Shown here piece by piece: positions 18,122 through 26,450 of a DNA stretch of 64,000 nucleotides; position 1 is the stretch's first letter; each line of letters starts with the position of its first letter. Origin of the DNA: G965267425 sp965267425 (GTDB lineage: Bacteria; Bacteroidota; Bacteroidia; Flavobacteriales_E; Vicingaceae). The position numbers and the translations under genes were made by a program. Location: positions 2,790,001 to 2,854,000 of the forward strand of contig OZ253959.1 in NCBI GenBank assembly GCA_965267425.1. Direction: 5' to 3'. Under the pieces are notes generated by a model, which saw only the letters and a program-made list of their open reading frames with translations, was not told the DNA's origin and searched no databases.

Positions 18122-18205
18122 ATGGGTAATTTTACTTCAGTTCTTGTTTCAATTAGAAATGAATTATCTCGTGAGTATTTACAACGGTTTCATGAGAAAA
18201 ATTAA
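18122..18205 (+). CDS. Putative 27-residue peptide
   Basis: Begins MGNFTSVLVSIRNEL and ends RFHEKN, with TAA at 18203-18205 overlapping the foot of a strong terminator hairpin. The start lies in a small dyad (CCCATT/AATGGG, about 18111-18127). The composition is protein-like with balanced charge and some helix propensity, but the ORF is short. Its support is the exact fit of the stop codon to the terminator. Confidence 0.25.
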   Translation: MGNFTSVLVSIRNELSREYLQRFHEKN

Positions 18206-18233
18206 ACCTGCGGTTTGTTCCGCAGGTTTTTTT
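18204..18233. terminator. Strong bidirectional terminator 3 of 3
   Basis: AAACCTGCGG pairs with CCGCAGGTTT (10 bp) around TTTGTT, with seven T on the plus strand and a TTTAATTTTT tail on the minus strand. It can end the 27-codon unit from the left and the GNAT gene from the right (stop at 18232). Confidence 0.85.
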
Positions 18234-18792
18234 ATGCCTTTGTTCCAAAGCAAGAATAAACCGCCATATCGGAAAATTGCCCTCGAAACAACACCCTTTC
18301 TTTAAAGTGTGCTTCTTTTTCAAACTTCAGGAACTCCAACAATCGAATTGCACCCCTGTTATCGGGATTGACTTTGGCCTCTATACTATGCAACCCCAAT
18401 TGGTCAAACCCAAATTGAACAATGGATTGTATAGCTTCCAACGCAATTTCTTTTCCCCAATAGTGTGTATTCAGCTCACCACCAATTTCGGCGCGTAAAT
18501 TGACATGATCAATGCTATTAAACCCACAAGTGCCAATAATATCACCTTGATTGCGCAAAATTCCTGCCCAGGCTAAACCAGCCTTTTGGGCATACATCTC
18601 TTGTACTTTTTTGACAATTTCCTCTGATTGCTCCATTTGATCCATGGCCTCTCTATTGATAAATCGATTGACCATACCATTGGAACGCATGTTGTAAATA
18701 GCCTTGGCATCATCCAATTGGATATTGCGCAGCACCAATCGTTTTGTCTTTAAGATGGGGAATTCCGTAAAGAACGATTCATTGATGGGCAT
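18232..18792 (-). CDS. GNAT family N-acetyltransferase (RimJ/RimL-like)
   Basis: 186 residues, the usual size for the RimJ/RimL branch of acetyl-CoA-dependent N-acetyltransferases. It opens with ILKTKRLVLRNIQLDDA. It continues with the core beta strands (IIGTCGFNSID) and ELNTHYWGKEIALEA in the acetyl-CoA loop region, and ends with KVNPDNRGAIRLLEFLKFEKE. The substrate could be a protein N-terminus, an amino sugar or a small amine; the sequence does not say. It starts 2 nt after the nadE stop, so it is almost certainly co-transcribed with nadE. Confidence 0.85.
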   Translation of the reverse strand: MPINESFFTEFPILKTKRLVLRNIQLDDAKAIYNMRSNGMVNRFINREAMDQMEQSEEIVKKVQEMYAQKAGLAWAGILRNQGDIIGTCGFNSIDHVNLRAEIGGELNTHYWGKEIALEAIQSIVQFGFDQLGLHSIEAKVNPDNRGAIRLLEFLKFEKEAHFKERVLFRGQFSDMAVYSCFGTKA

Positions 18793-18794
18793 AA

Positions 18795-20441
18795 CTATTG
18801 ATTTTTGGAAGTCTCCATGACCTCATAACTTGCCACAATGGGCTGTCTCCTCCCAATGCCAAATGCTTTATCCGAAATGCGCAACACCGGCGCAAACTGA
18901 TAACGTTTGTATTCATTGAAATTGACCATCTTCACTACTTTGTTCACCAAAGCCGTATCATAATTCAACGCAATAATTTCATCCAGGGTCAGGCATTCTT
19001 CAATATAGTGGTACAAGATTTTATCCAACATTTCATAGTCAGGCAAAGAATCCGTGTCCAATTGATCTGGCCTCAATTCTGCGCTTGGTGGTTTGGTGAT
19101 GATGTTGTTGGGAATAATTTCTTCGGATGTATTGAGAAATGATGCCAAGGCATAGACCTCGGTTTTGTACAAGTCTCCTAAAACCGAAAGACCACCACAC
19201 ATATCCCCATACAAGGTGCCATATCCCACTGCCAACTCACTTTTATTCGAAGTATTCAGCAAAATGGAGCCCATTTTATTGGAAACCGACATCAACAAAA
19301 CACCGCGAATTCTGGCTTGCATGTTCTCCTCCGTTACATCTTCTTCTTTTCCGGCAAACACATCTGCCAACGCTGCTTTCACCGATTCAAACGATTCATG
19401 AATGGGAATGATATCATACGTACATCCCAATTTTTTGCATAAAGCTTCCGAATCGGAAATGGAATGATCAGAAGAATAAGGAGAAGGCAACAACAACGCC
19501 CGCACATTTTCTTTTCCCAATGCCTGAACTGCCAAGGTTAGTGTAACAGCTGAATCAATACCTCCGGATAAACCCACCAGCGCTTTTTGCAAACCTGATT
19601 TGCTGAAATAATCCCGAACGCCCATAATCAAGGCCTGACGAATACTTTCCAATCGGGGTACCTCCTCTTGCATGGCAATTTCAGACGTATTAGTATCCCA
19701 AAACAAGATTTCCTCCTTGAAGGCATTTGCTTGTGTAAGTGTTTGGCCTTCTTTGTCTACCACCAATGAATTGCCATCAAAAACCAAATCGGTTTGTGCT
19801 CCCACATGATTGACATATACCATAGGTACGCCATAATCTTTGGCATTGGTTTTTAGCACCGATTCTCGTTTGGATTTTTGATTAAACGAAAACGGAGAAG
19901 CCGAAATATTGATGATCAAATCCGGCTTGGCTTCGCGCACATCATCCATAGGTGTGCGCTTGTACATGCGATCTTCACCAATGTTCCAAATATCTTCACA
20001 AATGGTGAGGGCTATTTTTTGACCTCCTATTTCCACCACATTGCAACTCTTCCCTGGCTCAAAATATCGGTACTCTTCAAAAACATCGTAAGTGGGTAAT
20101 AGGCACTTATGATAAAATGTTTCAATCTTTTGATGGCGAATCAAACAGGCTGAATTGTAAAGCGGTTTTCCACTGCCGGTTGCATTAAAGGTTGGTACGC
20201 CTACAATAACTGCAATGTCCTTGCAAGCAACTGCTATGCGCTCAAGACTTTCCAGGCATTGATTTACAAAATCTTTGTAGTGCAGCATATCTCGCGGTGG
20301 ATAACCGCAAATAGCCAACTCCGGAAACACAAGCAAATCAGCACCTTGTTCAATGCCCAATGAAATGACATTGACAATTTTTTTTTCATTTTCGGTAATG
20401 TTTCCAATATGGAAATTAAGCTGGGCTAATCCGACCTTCAT
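18795..20441 (-). CDS. nadE: Glutamine-dependent NAD+ synthetase
   Basis: 548 residues, catalysing the last step of NAD synthesis (deamido-NAD + Gln + ATP). The N-terminal nitrilase-type glutaminase domain shows its Glu (VFPELAICGYP), Lys region (YHKCLLPTYDVFEEYRYF) and nucleophile Cys (LTICEDIWN). The C-terminal synthetase has the PP-loop GLSGGIDSAVT and TSNKSELAVGYGTLYGD. The start is ATG 20441 (MKVGLAQLNFHIGN); a TTG 4 codons earlier lies in frame. A perfect -7 box TAAATTTG is 23 nt upstream, so it can be transcribed apart from the beta-barrel gene above it. nadE next to gldB is a linkage I recall from other Bacteroidota. Confidence 0.95.
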   Translation of the reverse strand: MKVGLAQLNFHIGNITENEKKIVNVISLGIEQGADLLVFPELAICGYPPRDMLHYKDFVNQCLESLERIAVACKDIAVIVGVPTFNATGSGKPLYNSACLIRHQKIETFYHKCLLPTYDVFEEYRYFEPGKSCNVVEIGGQKIALTICEDIWNIGEDRMYKRTPMDDVREAKPDLIINISASPFSFNQKSKRESVLKTNAKDYGVPMVYVNHVGAQTDLVFDGNSLVVDKEGQTLTQANAFKEEILFWDTNTSEIAMQEEVPRLESIRQALIMGVRDYFSKSGLQKALVGLSGGIDSAVTLTLAVQALGKENVRALLLPSPYSSDHSISDSEALCKKLGCTYDIIPIHESFESVKAALADVFAGKEEDVTEENMQARIRGVLLMSVSNKMGSILLNTSNKSELAVGYGTLYGDMCGGLSVLGDLYKTEVYALASFLNTSEEIIPNNIITKPPSAELRPDQLDTDSLPDYEMLDKILYHYIEECLTLDEIIALNYDTALVNKVVKMVNFNEYKRYQFAPVLRISDKAFGIGRRQPIVASYEVMETSKNQ

Positions 20442-20463
20442 GCTGAATGGCAAAATATGGGAG

Positions 20464-20471
20464 CAAATTTA
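20464..20471 (-). promoter_or_regulatory. -7 element (TAAATTTG) for nadE-GNAT
   Basis: A perfect match to the Bacteroidota -7 consensus TAnnTTTG on the minus strand, 23 nt before the nadE ATG. No TTTG was found at the expected -33 distance, so support is partial. Confidence 0.45.
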
Positions 20472-20495
20472 CATTAAGGAATTCAAATATTTCGA

Positions 20496-21173
20496 TTAAA
20501 AAAGAACTCCTAAAGTGAGGCCTAAACGATTTTGATTGGCGTTGATATTTTTTTCTCCCGGATCCAATGGATTGGTAAAATCCGGGATTTTATTGGTGAG
20601 GATGTCCAGGAAGCCATTGTGAAAATGTATACCTACTACAAAATTGGTTGTACCACTTAGGTTGTATTGAAATCCCAAACCAAGATTCAAGGCAAGATTC
20701 ATGAGTGCAATTTCATCCTGTATATCTACATCACCGGTTTGTCCTCTTCCGGCGGGATCGTATTCTGCCGTGGCGCCAATATTAAATCCGGTGGTAAACC
20801 CAAATTGGCCATAGTAAACCATATACCCTATTTCTTTGGTTCGCATGCGAAGTACAATGGGGATTTCAATGTATTGCAATCGATACGAAATGGACTGGCG
20901 TTGATAAGTGCTGTCAACCAAATTGTTCATCATCAACTTACCTCCCATGGTGGTAATGTCTACACCTGTTCCCAAGGCATAATTTTCACCGAAATTAAAA
21001 TTGGATACCAAACCATAGGTGAACCCAAAGCGGGATCCGTCATTTTCAACGGCATCTGTATTGGGTTTTAACCAACTGATGGAAGGCTTAAGGCTGAGCC
21101 CTAATTCCACTTTCTTTTGTCCATGGACAATCATTCCTGACAATAACAAGAATATTAAAACGTGTCTTTTCAA
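20496..21173 (-). CDS. PorT-family outer-membrane beta-barrel protein
   Basis: 225 residues from a TTG at 21173, chosen because it gives a clean signal peptide (KRHVLIFLLLSGMIVHGQ). The ATGs at 21218 and 21224 would add 15-17 residues before the signal and lie at or upstream of the predicted transcription start. The mature part alternates beta strands and turns (KVELGLSLKPSISWL; GFTYGLVSNFNFGENYALGTGVD; YIEIPIVLRMRT) and ends with the barrel terminus RLGLTLGVLF. PorT-type barrels include a T9SS component, but many are of unknown role. It stands divergent from gldB, which favours a link to gliding or secretion. Confidence 0.75.
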   Translation of the reverse strand: MKRHVLIFLLLSGMIVHGQKKVELGLSLKPSISWLKPNTDAVENDGSRFGFTYGLVSNFNFGENYALGTGVDITTMGGKLMMNNLVDSTYQRQSISYRLQYIEIPIVLRMRTKEIGYMVYYGQFGFTTGFNIGATAEYDPAGRGQTGDVDIQDEIALMNLALNLGLGFQYNLSGTTNFVVGIHFHNGFLDILTNKIPDFTNPLDPGEKNINANQNRLGLTLGVLF

Positions 21174-21191
21174 TGCTCCAGATATGTTTTC

Positions 21192-21229
21192 TAAATTTGC
21201 CGCGTTTAATACAGACATGCTCAAAAGTA
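21192..21229. promoter_or_regulatory. Divergent -7 elements between the PorT-like gene and gldB
   Basis: TAAATTTG at 21192-21199 on the plus strand lies 17 nt before the gldB ATG. TACTTTTG at 21229-21222 on the minus strand serves the barrel gene. Both match TAnnTTTG; neither has a TTTG at the ideal -33 spacing. Confidence 0.4.
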
Positions 21230-22260
21230 ATTTTATCCGGCCTTCTTTTTATTTCCTGATTATTAAAATACTAACAATTGGGGTGTTTATTAGTGGATGT
21301 GAATCACCCAATCGTTATTTAATTGACATTGGTGATACCCGATCCAATGTTTCCATTTTGCAACTCGAAACGGATTTATTTATAGCTGCCGAAGATGGAA
21401 TAACACCGGAAGATGTAGCCATGCTGAAAGAACGATACGGCGATTTTTTTGAATTATTCAGCTCTCAAATCATTGGTTTGAGCAACACGGACAATCCTTC
21501 TTTTCCTTCATACCTTGAACATTTCACCTCTGATGCTACCGTATTGGAAATTGTTGATTCGGTCAATCAGGTTTTTGGTGGATTTGAAAATTACCGTTTG
21601 GAATTTGCAGATGCTTTTGATCGCTACCATTATTTTTTTCCTGACAAAGCCATTCCCAACATTTACACCTTTGTTTCAGCGTTCAGCTATACCATAGTTG
21701 CTGATTCCGGCATGTTGGGCATTGGTCTGGATAAATACCTGGGTGGTAATTGCTCTTTTTACGATCGTTTGGGCATTCCTGCGTACAAACGCCATCAAAT
21801 GAACCCAGACAATTTATTAATAGATGCTTTAAAAAGTTGGTTGTACACAGAATACCAAAAAGACAATGAACAGCCGGATTTGTTGGGGCAAATTATTTAT
21901 GCCGGGAAGCTGCAGGTAGCCATGGATGCGCTGTATCCTGAATTGGATATCGCATTGAAATTTGGTTATACCCCCAATCAAATTGAATGGTGCGAAGAAA
22001 ATGAAGCGGAAATTTGGTTCCACTTCATTGACAACGATATTTTCTATAAGCAAGACCGAGAATTATTTGTGAAATACCTTCAAGATGCTCCTTTTACTCC
22101 TGGATTTCCTGAAGGATCTCCAGGACGTGTGGGGCAATGGTTAGGTTGGCGAATTGTTACTACCTACATGGAAAAAATCAATTCATTTGACTTGCATGCC
22201 ATGATGCTTGCTGACCCGGATGATATATTGAGACAATCAGGGTATAAACCCAAGAGATAA
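21217..22260 (+). CDS. gldB: Gliding motility lipoprotein GldB
   Basis: 347 residues from ATG 21217. Signal with lipobox IGVFISGC (Cys 28), then the GldB body: YGDFFELFSSQIIG, YHYFFPDKAIPNIYTFVSAF, SGMLGIGLDKYLGG and YAGKLQVAMDALYPELD, ending WLGWRIVTTYMEK and ADPDDILRQSGYKPKR. GldB is a lipoprotein needed for gliding in Flavobacterium. The family resembles zinc-peptidase-like DUF2268 proteins, but I see no HExxH. It is followed 8 nt later by gldC, as in F. johnsoniae. Confidence 0.92.
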   Translation: MLKSNFIRPSFYFLIIKILTIGVFISGCESPNRYLIDIGDTRSNVSILQLETDLFIAAEDGITPEDVAMLKERYGDFFELFSSQIIGLSNTDNPSFPSYLEHFTSDATVLEIVDSVNQVFGGFENYRLEFADAFDRYHYFFPDKAIPNIYTFVSAFSYTIVADSGMLGIGLDKYLGGNCSFYDRLGIPAYKRHQMNPDNLLIDALKSWLYTEYQKDNEQPDLLGQIIYAGKLQVAMDALYPELDIALKFGYTPNQIEWCEENEAEIWFHFIDNDIFYKQDRELFVKYLQDAPFTPGFPEGSPGRVGQWLGWRIVTTYMEKINSFDLHAMMLADPDDILRQSGYKPKR

Positions 22261-22268
22261 CATTACTT

Positions 22269-22604
22269 ATGAAAAAATCAGATATACGAATTGACGTTAA
22301 CCTGGATGAAAACCATGTGCCGGAAACCATATCCTGGTCAGCAAGTGACAGTGCAGATCATCAGAATCAACCGTGTAAAGCCGTTTTCGCGAATTTTTGG
22401 GATCCCAATTCGAAAAGCACCATGCGCATTGATTTGTGGACCAAAGACATGACCGTGGATGAAATGAAACATTTTTTTGTGCAGTCCATGTTGAGTATGG
22501 CTGATACATTTGATAGAGCCACCGGGGAAAAAGAACATGCCGAAGCATTGCGAAAATTCAGCAAAGCGTTTGGTGAAAAACTCAAGGTATTAAAGGCGTC
22601 ATAA
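22269..22604 (+). CDS. gldC: Gliding motility protein GldC
   Basis: 111 residues, soluble and without a signal peptide. It matches GldC in size and in landmarks: MKKSDIRIDVNLDENHVPETISW, WDPNSKSTMRIDLWTKDMTVDEMKHFF and an Ala/Lys-rich helical end. GldC supports gliding but is not strictly required in Flavobacterium; its biochemistry is unknown. It shares an operon with gldB and a hairpin terminator follows 50 nt downstream. Confidence 0.93.
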   Translation: MKKSDIRIDVNLDENHVPETISWSASDSADHQNQPCKAVFANFWDPNSKSTMRIDLWTKDMTVDEMKHFFVQSMLSMADTFDRATGEKEHAEALRKFSKAFGEKLKVLKAS

Positions 22605-22654
22605 GCAACCTTAATTGCCAGCCCAACGTCTTGTAGTTGATAAGATAAAAGAAC

Positions 22655-22680
22655 GCCTGTTGCAATTGCAAGGCTTTTAT
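22655..22680 (+). terminator. Terminator after gldBC
   Basis: GCCT pairs with AGGC and the inner TGC with GCA around AATT, with a 2-nt internal mismatch, followed by TTTTAT. Moderately strong. Confidence 0.55.
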
Positions 22681-22695
22681 GATTAATTTGTGTTC

Positions 22696-24561
22696 GTGAA
22701 ACAACGTCATTTCAAATATACATTGCTAAAAAGCGCTTGGATGCTGATGTTTGCTTTGGGGATTGTATTCAGAGCAGCAGCTCAGTTTACACCTCATGAT
22801 GTCTTGTTTTACAACAATTCAGAAATCTACATAGACAGCAACCTGATTCACATTGCCGGATATGCTGAAACCGATGGTCCGGCTTCCATACTTGAAAACA
22901 ACGGTGAATTTTATGTACATGATGATACCATGTATGTGACAGACGAAGGTTTTACCATTGACAACGCAGGATTTGTTCGTGGAAATGGTTACTACGAAAT
23001 CGAAAGCGATTGGACCAACAACTCTCCAAATTTCATTGCCAATCAAAGCACCGTGCATCTTTTTGGAAATGACTTGCAGCGAATAACAGGGACGGAAGAA
23101 ACCACTTACAATGTGTTGGTTACCACGGGAAATGGCACCAAAGACGACAGAAAAAAATTACTGACCATCAATGCCATTGTTGGTGATTCATTAAGCATTA
23201 CTGACAGAGAAATTGCCACGGATACCTTTAAGTTATTTGTGACGAATACAGAATTGACTTCCGTGACTGCGGATCTGACTCCTGGGAATCAAGGGTTCGT
23301 AAGTAGCGAGCAAGGTGTTAATCAGTCGGGAGCATTTTCAAGAAGAACAGCTGTGGGAGACTTGCCTTACTTTTTTCCAACAGGTTCCAGTTTTAATCCT
23401 CCGGGAGGAAATGATTTTATTTACCGACCGGTTGAGGTAACCGTGCAAACTGATAACGTCAATCGTTATGAGGCAAGATTTACCCATGAAGATCCTACTC
23501 TTTCGGGGTATGATGTGCTGAAATTGGATGACGAATTGTGTTCGGTCAACCCACGATACTTTCATATTGTAAATCATACACAAGGATTTGACACGGCCAA
23601 TTTGGCTATTTGGTACAATCCATTGGAAGACGACATCTTTGATAAGATTGCTCAATGGAATACTGTTCAAGACACCATTTGGAACAATACCGCACAAACG
23701 GCATCCGTAAATGCAGGGGGTGCGTTTGAAAAACTCATTATCAACGATTGGACCGTATTCAGTGCTGATACCTTACCCTTTGCACTTTCAGATGTATCTC
23801 CAGAAAAACCAACCATTGATGGACCATCACAAGTTTGCTCCGGTTCGTTGAATTTATTTACTGCATCAGGAATCACCACTTATTACGAATGGGATGTTCC
23901 CAATAATTTTGAAATCATTACCGGTGAAAATTCCGATTCCTTGATTGTTCAATTGGATTCTACCGGTGGGTATATCAACTTGGTGGCGTTAAGTGCCTCT
24001 GGAAAATGTGCAGAATCAGCGGATTCTTTTCAAGTAGTAGTAACTCCTGCTCCTGAAGCAGGTTTGATTGTGGACACAAATAATGTTTATGCCCGTTATC
24101 GAATTCAATTTACAGACAACAGCCAGGGAAGTCCGGTTGAATGGTTCTGGAATTTTGGAGATGGTGAAACATCTACTTCACCAACCCCCAAACATGGATT
24201 TGATGATGTAGGCTCCTACATTGTTCAAATGTTTGTGAAGGATGATTTTGGCTGTATCGATTCCACAAGTACCGTCATTCATATCATTGAAGGTATTAGT
24301 ATTCCAAATGTATTTACGCCCAATGGTGATGGTAGCAACGATATTTTCATTATTGCCAATAGTGGAATTGGTGCATATCACATTCAGATCTTCAATCGAT
24401 GGGGGCAATTGGTTTTTGAAACAACGGCTCCGGAAATTAGCTGGGATGGTTATACCAACGCAGGTCTTGAAGTTCCGGAAGGTACTTACTTCTATGTTCT
24501 GGAAGCAGCCTCTGATGTACGGGATTATACTACTAAAGGATTTCTCACCTTATTCCGGTAA
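22696..24561 (+). CDS. Large T9SS-secreted protein with PKD-like domain and type B (CHU_C) sorting domain
   Basis: About 621 residues. The start is uncertain: GTG 22696 (VKQRHFKYTLLKS) gives a basic n-region before the hydrophobic stretch WMLMFALGIVFRAAAQ. GTG 22690 and TTG 22724 are alternatives. The N-terminal part carries repeated beta strands (GYAETDGPASI; FTIDNAGFVRGNGYYEIE). An Ig/PKD-like pair follows; the second contains FWNFGDGETSTSPTPKHGF. The last 85 residues form the gliding-associated C-terminal domain: PNVFTPNGDGSNDIF, IFNRWGQLVFE, SWDGYTNAG, VPEGTYFYVLE, KGFLTLFR. It is a probable type B T9SS substrate, surface or adhesin-like. It follows gldBC but has a terminator in between. 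Confidence 0.85.
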   Translation: MKQRHFKYTLLKSAWMLMFALGIVFRAAAQFTPHDVLFYNNSEIYIDSNLIHIAGYAETDGPASILENNGEFYVHDDTMYVTDEGFTIDNAGFVRGNGYYEIESDWTNNSPNFIANQSTVHLFGNDLQRITGTEETTYNVLVTTGNGTKDDRKKLLTINAIVGDSLSITDREIATDTFKLFVTNTELTSVTADLTPGNQGFVSSEQGVNQSGAFSRRTAVGDLPYFFPTGSSFNPPGGNDFIYRPVEVTVQTDNVNRYEARFTHEDPTLSGYDVLKLDDELCSVNPRYFHIVNHTQGFDTANLAIWYNPLEDDIFDKIAQWNTVQDTIWNNTAQTASVNAGGAFEKLIINDWTVFSADTLPFALSDVSPEKPTIDGPSQVCSGSLNLFTASGITTYYEWDVPNNFEIITGENSDSLIVQLDSTGGYINLVALSASGKCAESADSFQVVVTPAPEAGLIVDTNNVYARYRIQFTDNSQGSPVEWFWNFGDGETSTSPTPKHGFDDVGSYIVQMFVKDDFGCIDSTSTVIHIIEGISIPNVFTPNGDGSNDIFIIANSGIGAYHIQIFNRWGQLVFETTAPEISWDGYTNAGLEVPEGTYFYVLEAASDVRDYTTKGFLTLFR

Positions 24562-24627
24562 CAAAATTCGTGAGCTGAATCCTGCTAATCAATCCATCAT
24601 TCCTATATATTTACAAAAAAATTCTCT

Positions 24628-25182
24628 ATGAAATCCAACCCTATACTCGTTACAGGATTCGTCTTTGTTGTTGCCTTTATCATGACTGCTTGTGACTCTT
24701 CATCAAACGGTTCGTCCAGCACATCCAACAATTCAAACGGAAATTCACCTGCATTGTCTACCACTTCAGGAGGCGATCTTGATTTAGCGGAAGAAATTGT
24801 CAACTTGTTCTTTGAGCGAATGAAAACAGGTGAATACGTGGGAACATTTGAGTATATGAGTGACGAATATTGGTTGTACACAGATAAATCCACCATGTTG
24901 GAAATTTATCGGGTCATTGAGCGGGATTTGGGTTTTTTAAAAGAAACCAGTCGCGTTTCACGGGAGTACAAACAAGGACCAGGGAACCGTGGAGGAATGG
25001 CTTATTACTTTGAATACCAAAATAAGTACGACAGGTACAACGCTATTGAAACGTTTATCCTGGTTGAAAACGAATTCGGACAATACCGAATCTTTGCGTA
25101 CGACATTCAATCTGAAGGATTTGTTCAGGCAGATGGACACCAGGAACAAGAAATTATTGTTGAACCGAAAGAATTAAAGTAA
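24628..25182 (+). CDS. Hypothetical lipoprotein
   Basis: 184 residues. Signal with lipobox FIMTAC (Cys 22), followed by a Ser/Asn/Gly linker (about 23-45) as in surface or periplasmic lipoproteins. The rest is a compact alpha/beta domain of about 135 residues (LAEEIVNLFFERMKTGEYV; YYFEYQNKYDRYNAIETFILVEN), which could be an NTF2-like or DUF4019-type fold; I am not sure. TATATTTA at 24606-24613 is a near-match -7 box. Its stop abuts the stop of the convergent gene at 25183. Confidence 0.7.
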   Translation: MKSNPILVTGFVFVVAFIMTACDSSSNGSSSTSNNSNGNSPALSTTSGGDLDLAEEIVNLFFERMKTGEYVGTFEYMSDEYWLYTDKSTMLEIYRVIERDLGFLKETSRVSREYKQGPGNRGGMAYYFEYQNKYDRYNAIETFILVENEFGQYRIFAYDIQSEGFVQADGHQEQEIIVEPKELK

Positions 25183-25746
25183 TTAGAACGAAGCCCCAAA
25201 AGCCAAACTTCCCAGCAGTAAAATATTAGTATCTGGATAATCCCCGGATAGATTTGCCATCCGCACATATGGCGTTGCTGCAAATCGGAAAAAAAATCCA
25301 CCTTGGGGATCCTGCAATCGAAGACCAATGCGATTGGTCAGAAAAATACCGTCCAGACTTTGTGAACCACTTCCTCCGAAATTACCACTGTAATCCGTAT
25401 ACACTTCCTGATATAATCCTTGACTGTAACATAAGCCAAGGCCAAATTCAAAATGAGCATTGGTATAACCCGTATTGTAATTCACTGATAATGGCACACC
25501 AATAATAGGTTTTCCTCCTTCAATAGGTGCTGGGAAATATCCTATTCCAGTCGATATGCTGTAAAATGAAATGCGCCCCTGGGCAAAAACTTGATCAAAT
25601 CCTATACTCGTCAATGAGCCAGAGGTTCCCAACACTTCTAAATAAATGGCATTTTTAGCCTTGAATTTTGGTTTTGGTTCCTCATCACTTTGGCCCAACA
25701 ACGAAAACGAAAGGCAGATGAAGATAATAAATACAGAACGTTTCAT
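25183..25746 (-). CDS. Hypothetical outer-membrane beta-barrel protein
   Basis: 187 residues. Signal peptide MKRSVFIIFICLSFSLLGQ, then a charged segment (DEEPKPKFKAKNAIYLEV) and a run of alternating beta strands with Gly/Tyr turns (ISFYSISTGIGYFPAP; VSVNYNTGY-like repeats; HFEFGLGLCYSQGLY). The last residue is Phe after LAFGASF, as required for barrel insertion. About eight strands are likely. No known family is recognised. It converges with the lipoprotein gene with no gap. Confidence 0.65.
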   Translation of the reverse strand: MKRSVFIIFICLSFSLLGQSDEEPKPKFKAKNAIYLEVLGTSGSLTSIGFDQVFAQGRISFYSISTGIGYFPAPIEGGKPIIGVPLSVNYNTGYTNAHFEFGLGLCYSQGLYQEVYTDYSGNFGGSGSQSLDGIFLTNRIGLRLQDPQGGFFFRFAATPYVRMANLSGDYPDTNILLLGSLAFGASF

Positions 25747-25841
25747 GTATGATTCTCATTTACACGGCGGCGGGTAAATTGTTTGCTGAAATGACAGCAA
25801 CAAAACAAATGTATATAAAATCACGTGATGGGTTAAACGGA

Positions 25842-26450
25842 TTATCGTTGTGAAGTAAACACGCTATTGTTTTCCTGAATGTATTGCAATACTTCCGATT
25901 GACCTGTCCCTTTTTCCGAGGAAGTTTCCAAAATTGGTGGCAGCTCTTCCCAGGTCTTCAACATTTCAGACTGGTATTGCTTCAAATTGGCCGCCCATTC
26001 CGAATTTTTAAGCTTGTCTATTTTGGTGAATGTCATCACAAATGGAATACCGTTTTCCCCCAGAAATTGCATAAACGATAAATCATTTTTTTGAGGTTCA
26101 TGACGGCTGTCCAACAACACAAATACCGAAACAAGGTTTTGTCGTATCAGCAAATATTGATTGACCATCTTTTTCCAGCTTTCCCTTTCACTTTTAGAAA
26201 CCTTCGCATAACCATAGCCAGGTAAATCCGCTATTTGCCAATGATCATCAATTAGAAACAAATTAATCAAACGAGTTCGTCCAGGTTTTGAAGAAGTTAC
26301 CGCCAATTTCTTATGATTGGTCAACATGTTGATCAACGAAGACTTCCCGACGTTGGAACGTCCACAAAAGGCGTATTCGGGAAGACTCGATTCGGGGCAA
26401 TGTGTGATGTCCGGAGCACTTTTAATAAACTCCGCTTTTTGGATTTTCAT
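25842..26450 (-). CDS. engB: Ribosome biogenesis GTPase YsxC/EngB
   Basis: 202 residues. Motifs in order: G1 GRSNVGKSSL, G2 region KPGRTRLINLFL, G3 DLPGYGYAKVS, G4 TKIDKL, and the ETSSEKGTG G5-like loop. EngB acts in assembly of the large ribosomal subunit and is usually essential. Its ATG overlaps the stop of the upstream hydrolase gene by 4 nt, so translation is coupled. Confidence 0.95.
   Translation of the reverse strand: MKIQKAEFIKSAPDITHCPESSLPEYAFCGRSNVGKSSLINMLTNHKKLAVTSSKPGRTRLINLFLIDDHWQIADLPGYGYAKVSKSERESWKKMVNQYLLIRQNLVSVFVLLDSRHEPQKNDLSFMQFLGENGIPFVMTFTKIDKLKNSEWAANLKQYQSEMLKTWEELPPILETSSEKGTGQSEVLQYIQENNSVFTSQR

Larger units (their letters stand above)
17632..18231. other. 600-bp gap with three terminators and two tiny ORFs
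   Basis: No gene of normal size. Three hairpin-plus-T-run elements occur at 17796-17826, 18030-18056 and 18204-18233. A structured stretch (17831-17896) precedes a 39-codon ORF (17903-18022) that stops 7 nt before the second terminator. A 27-codon ORF (18122-18205) stops at the foot of the third. The layout suggests two or three separate very short transcripts. I found no perfect TAnnTTTG promoter for them. Confidence 0.55.

Noticed and set aside
25776..25806. TTGCTG/CAGCAA hairpin downstream of engB as terminator
   Set aside because: Weak 6-bp stem with a poor T tail on the relevant strand.
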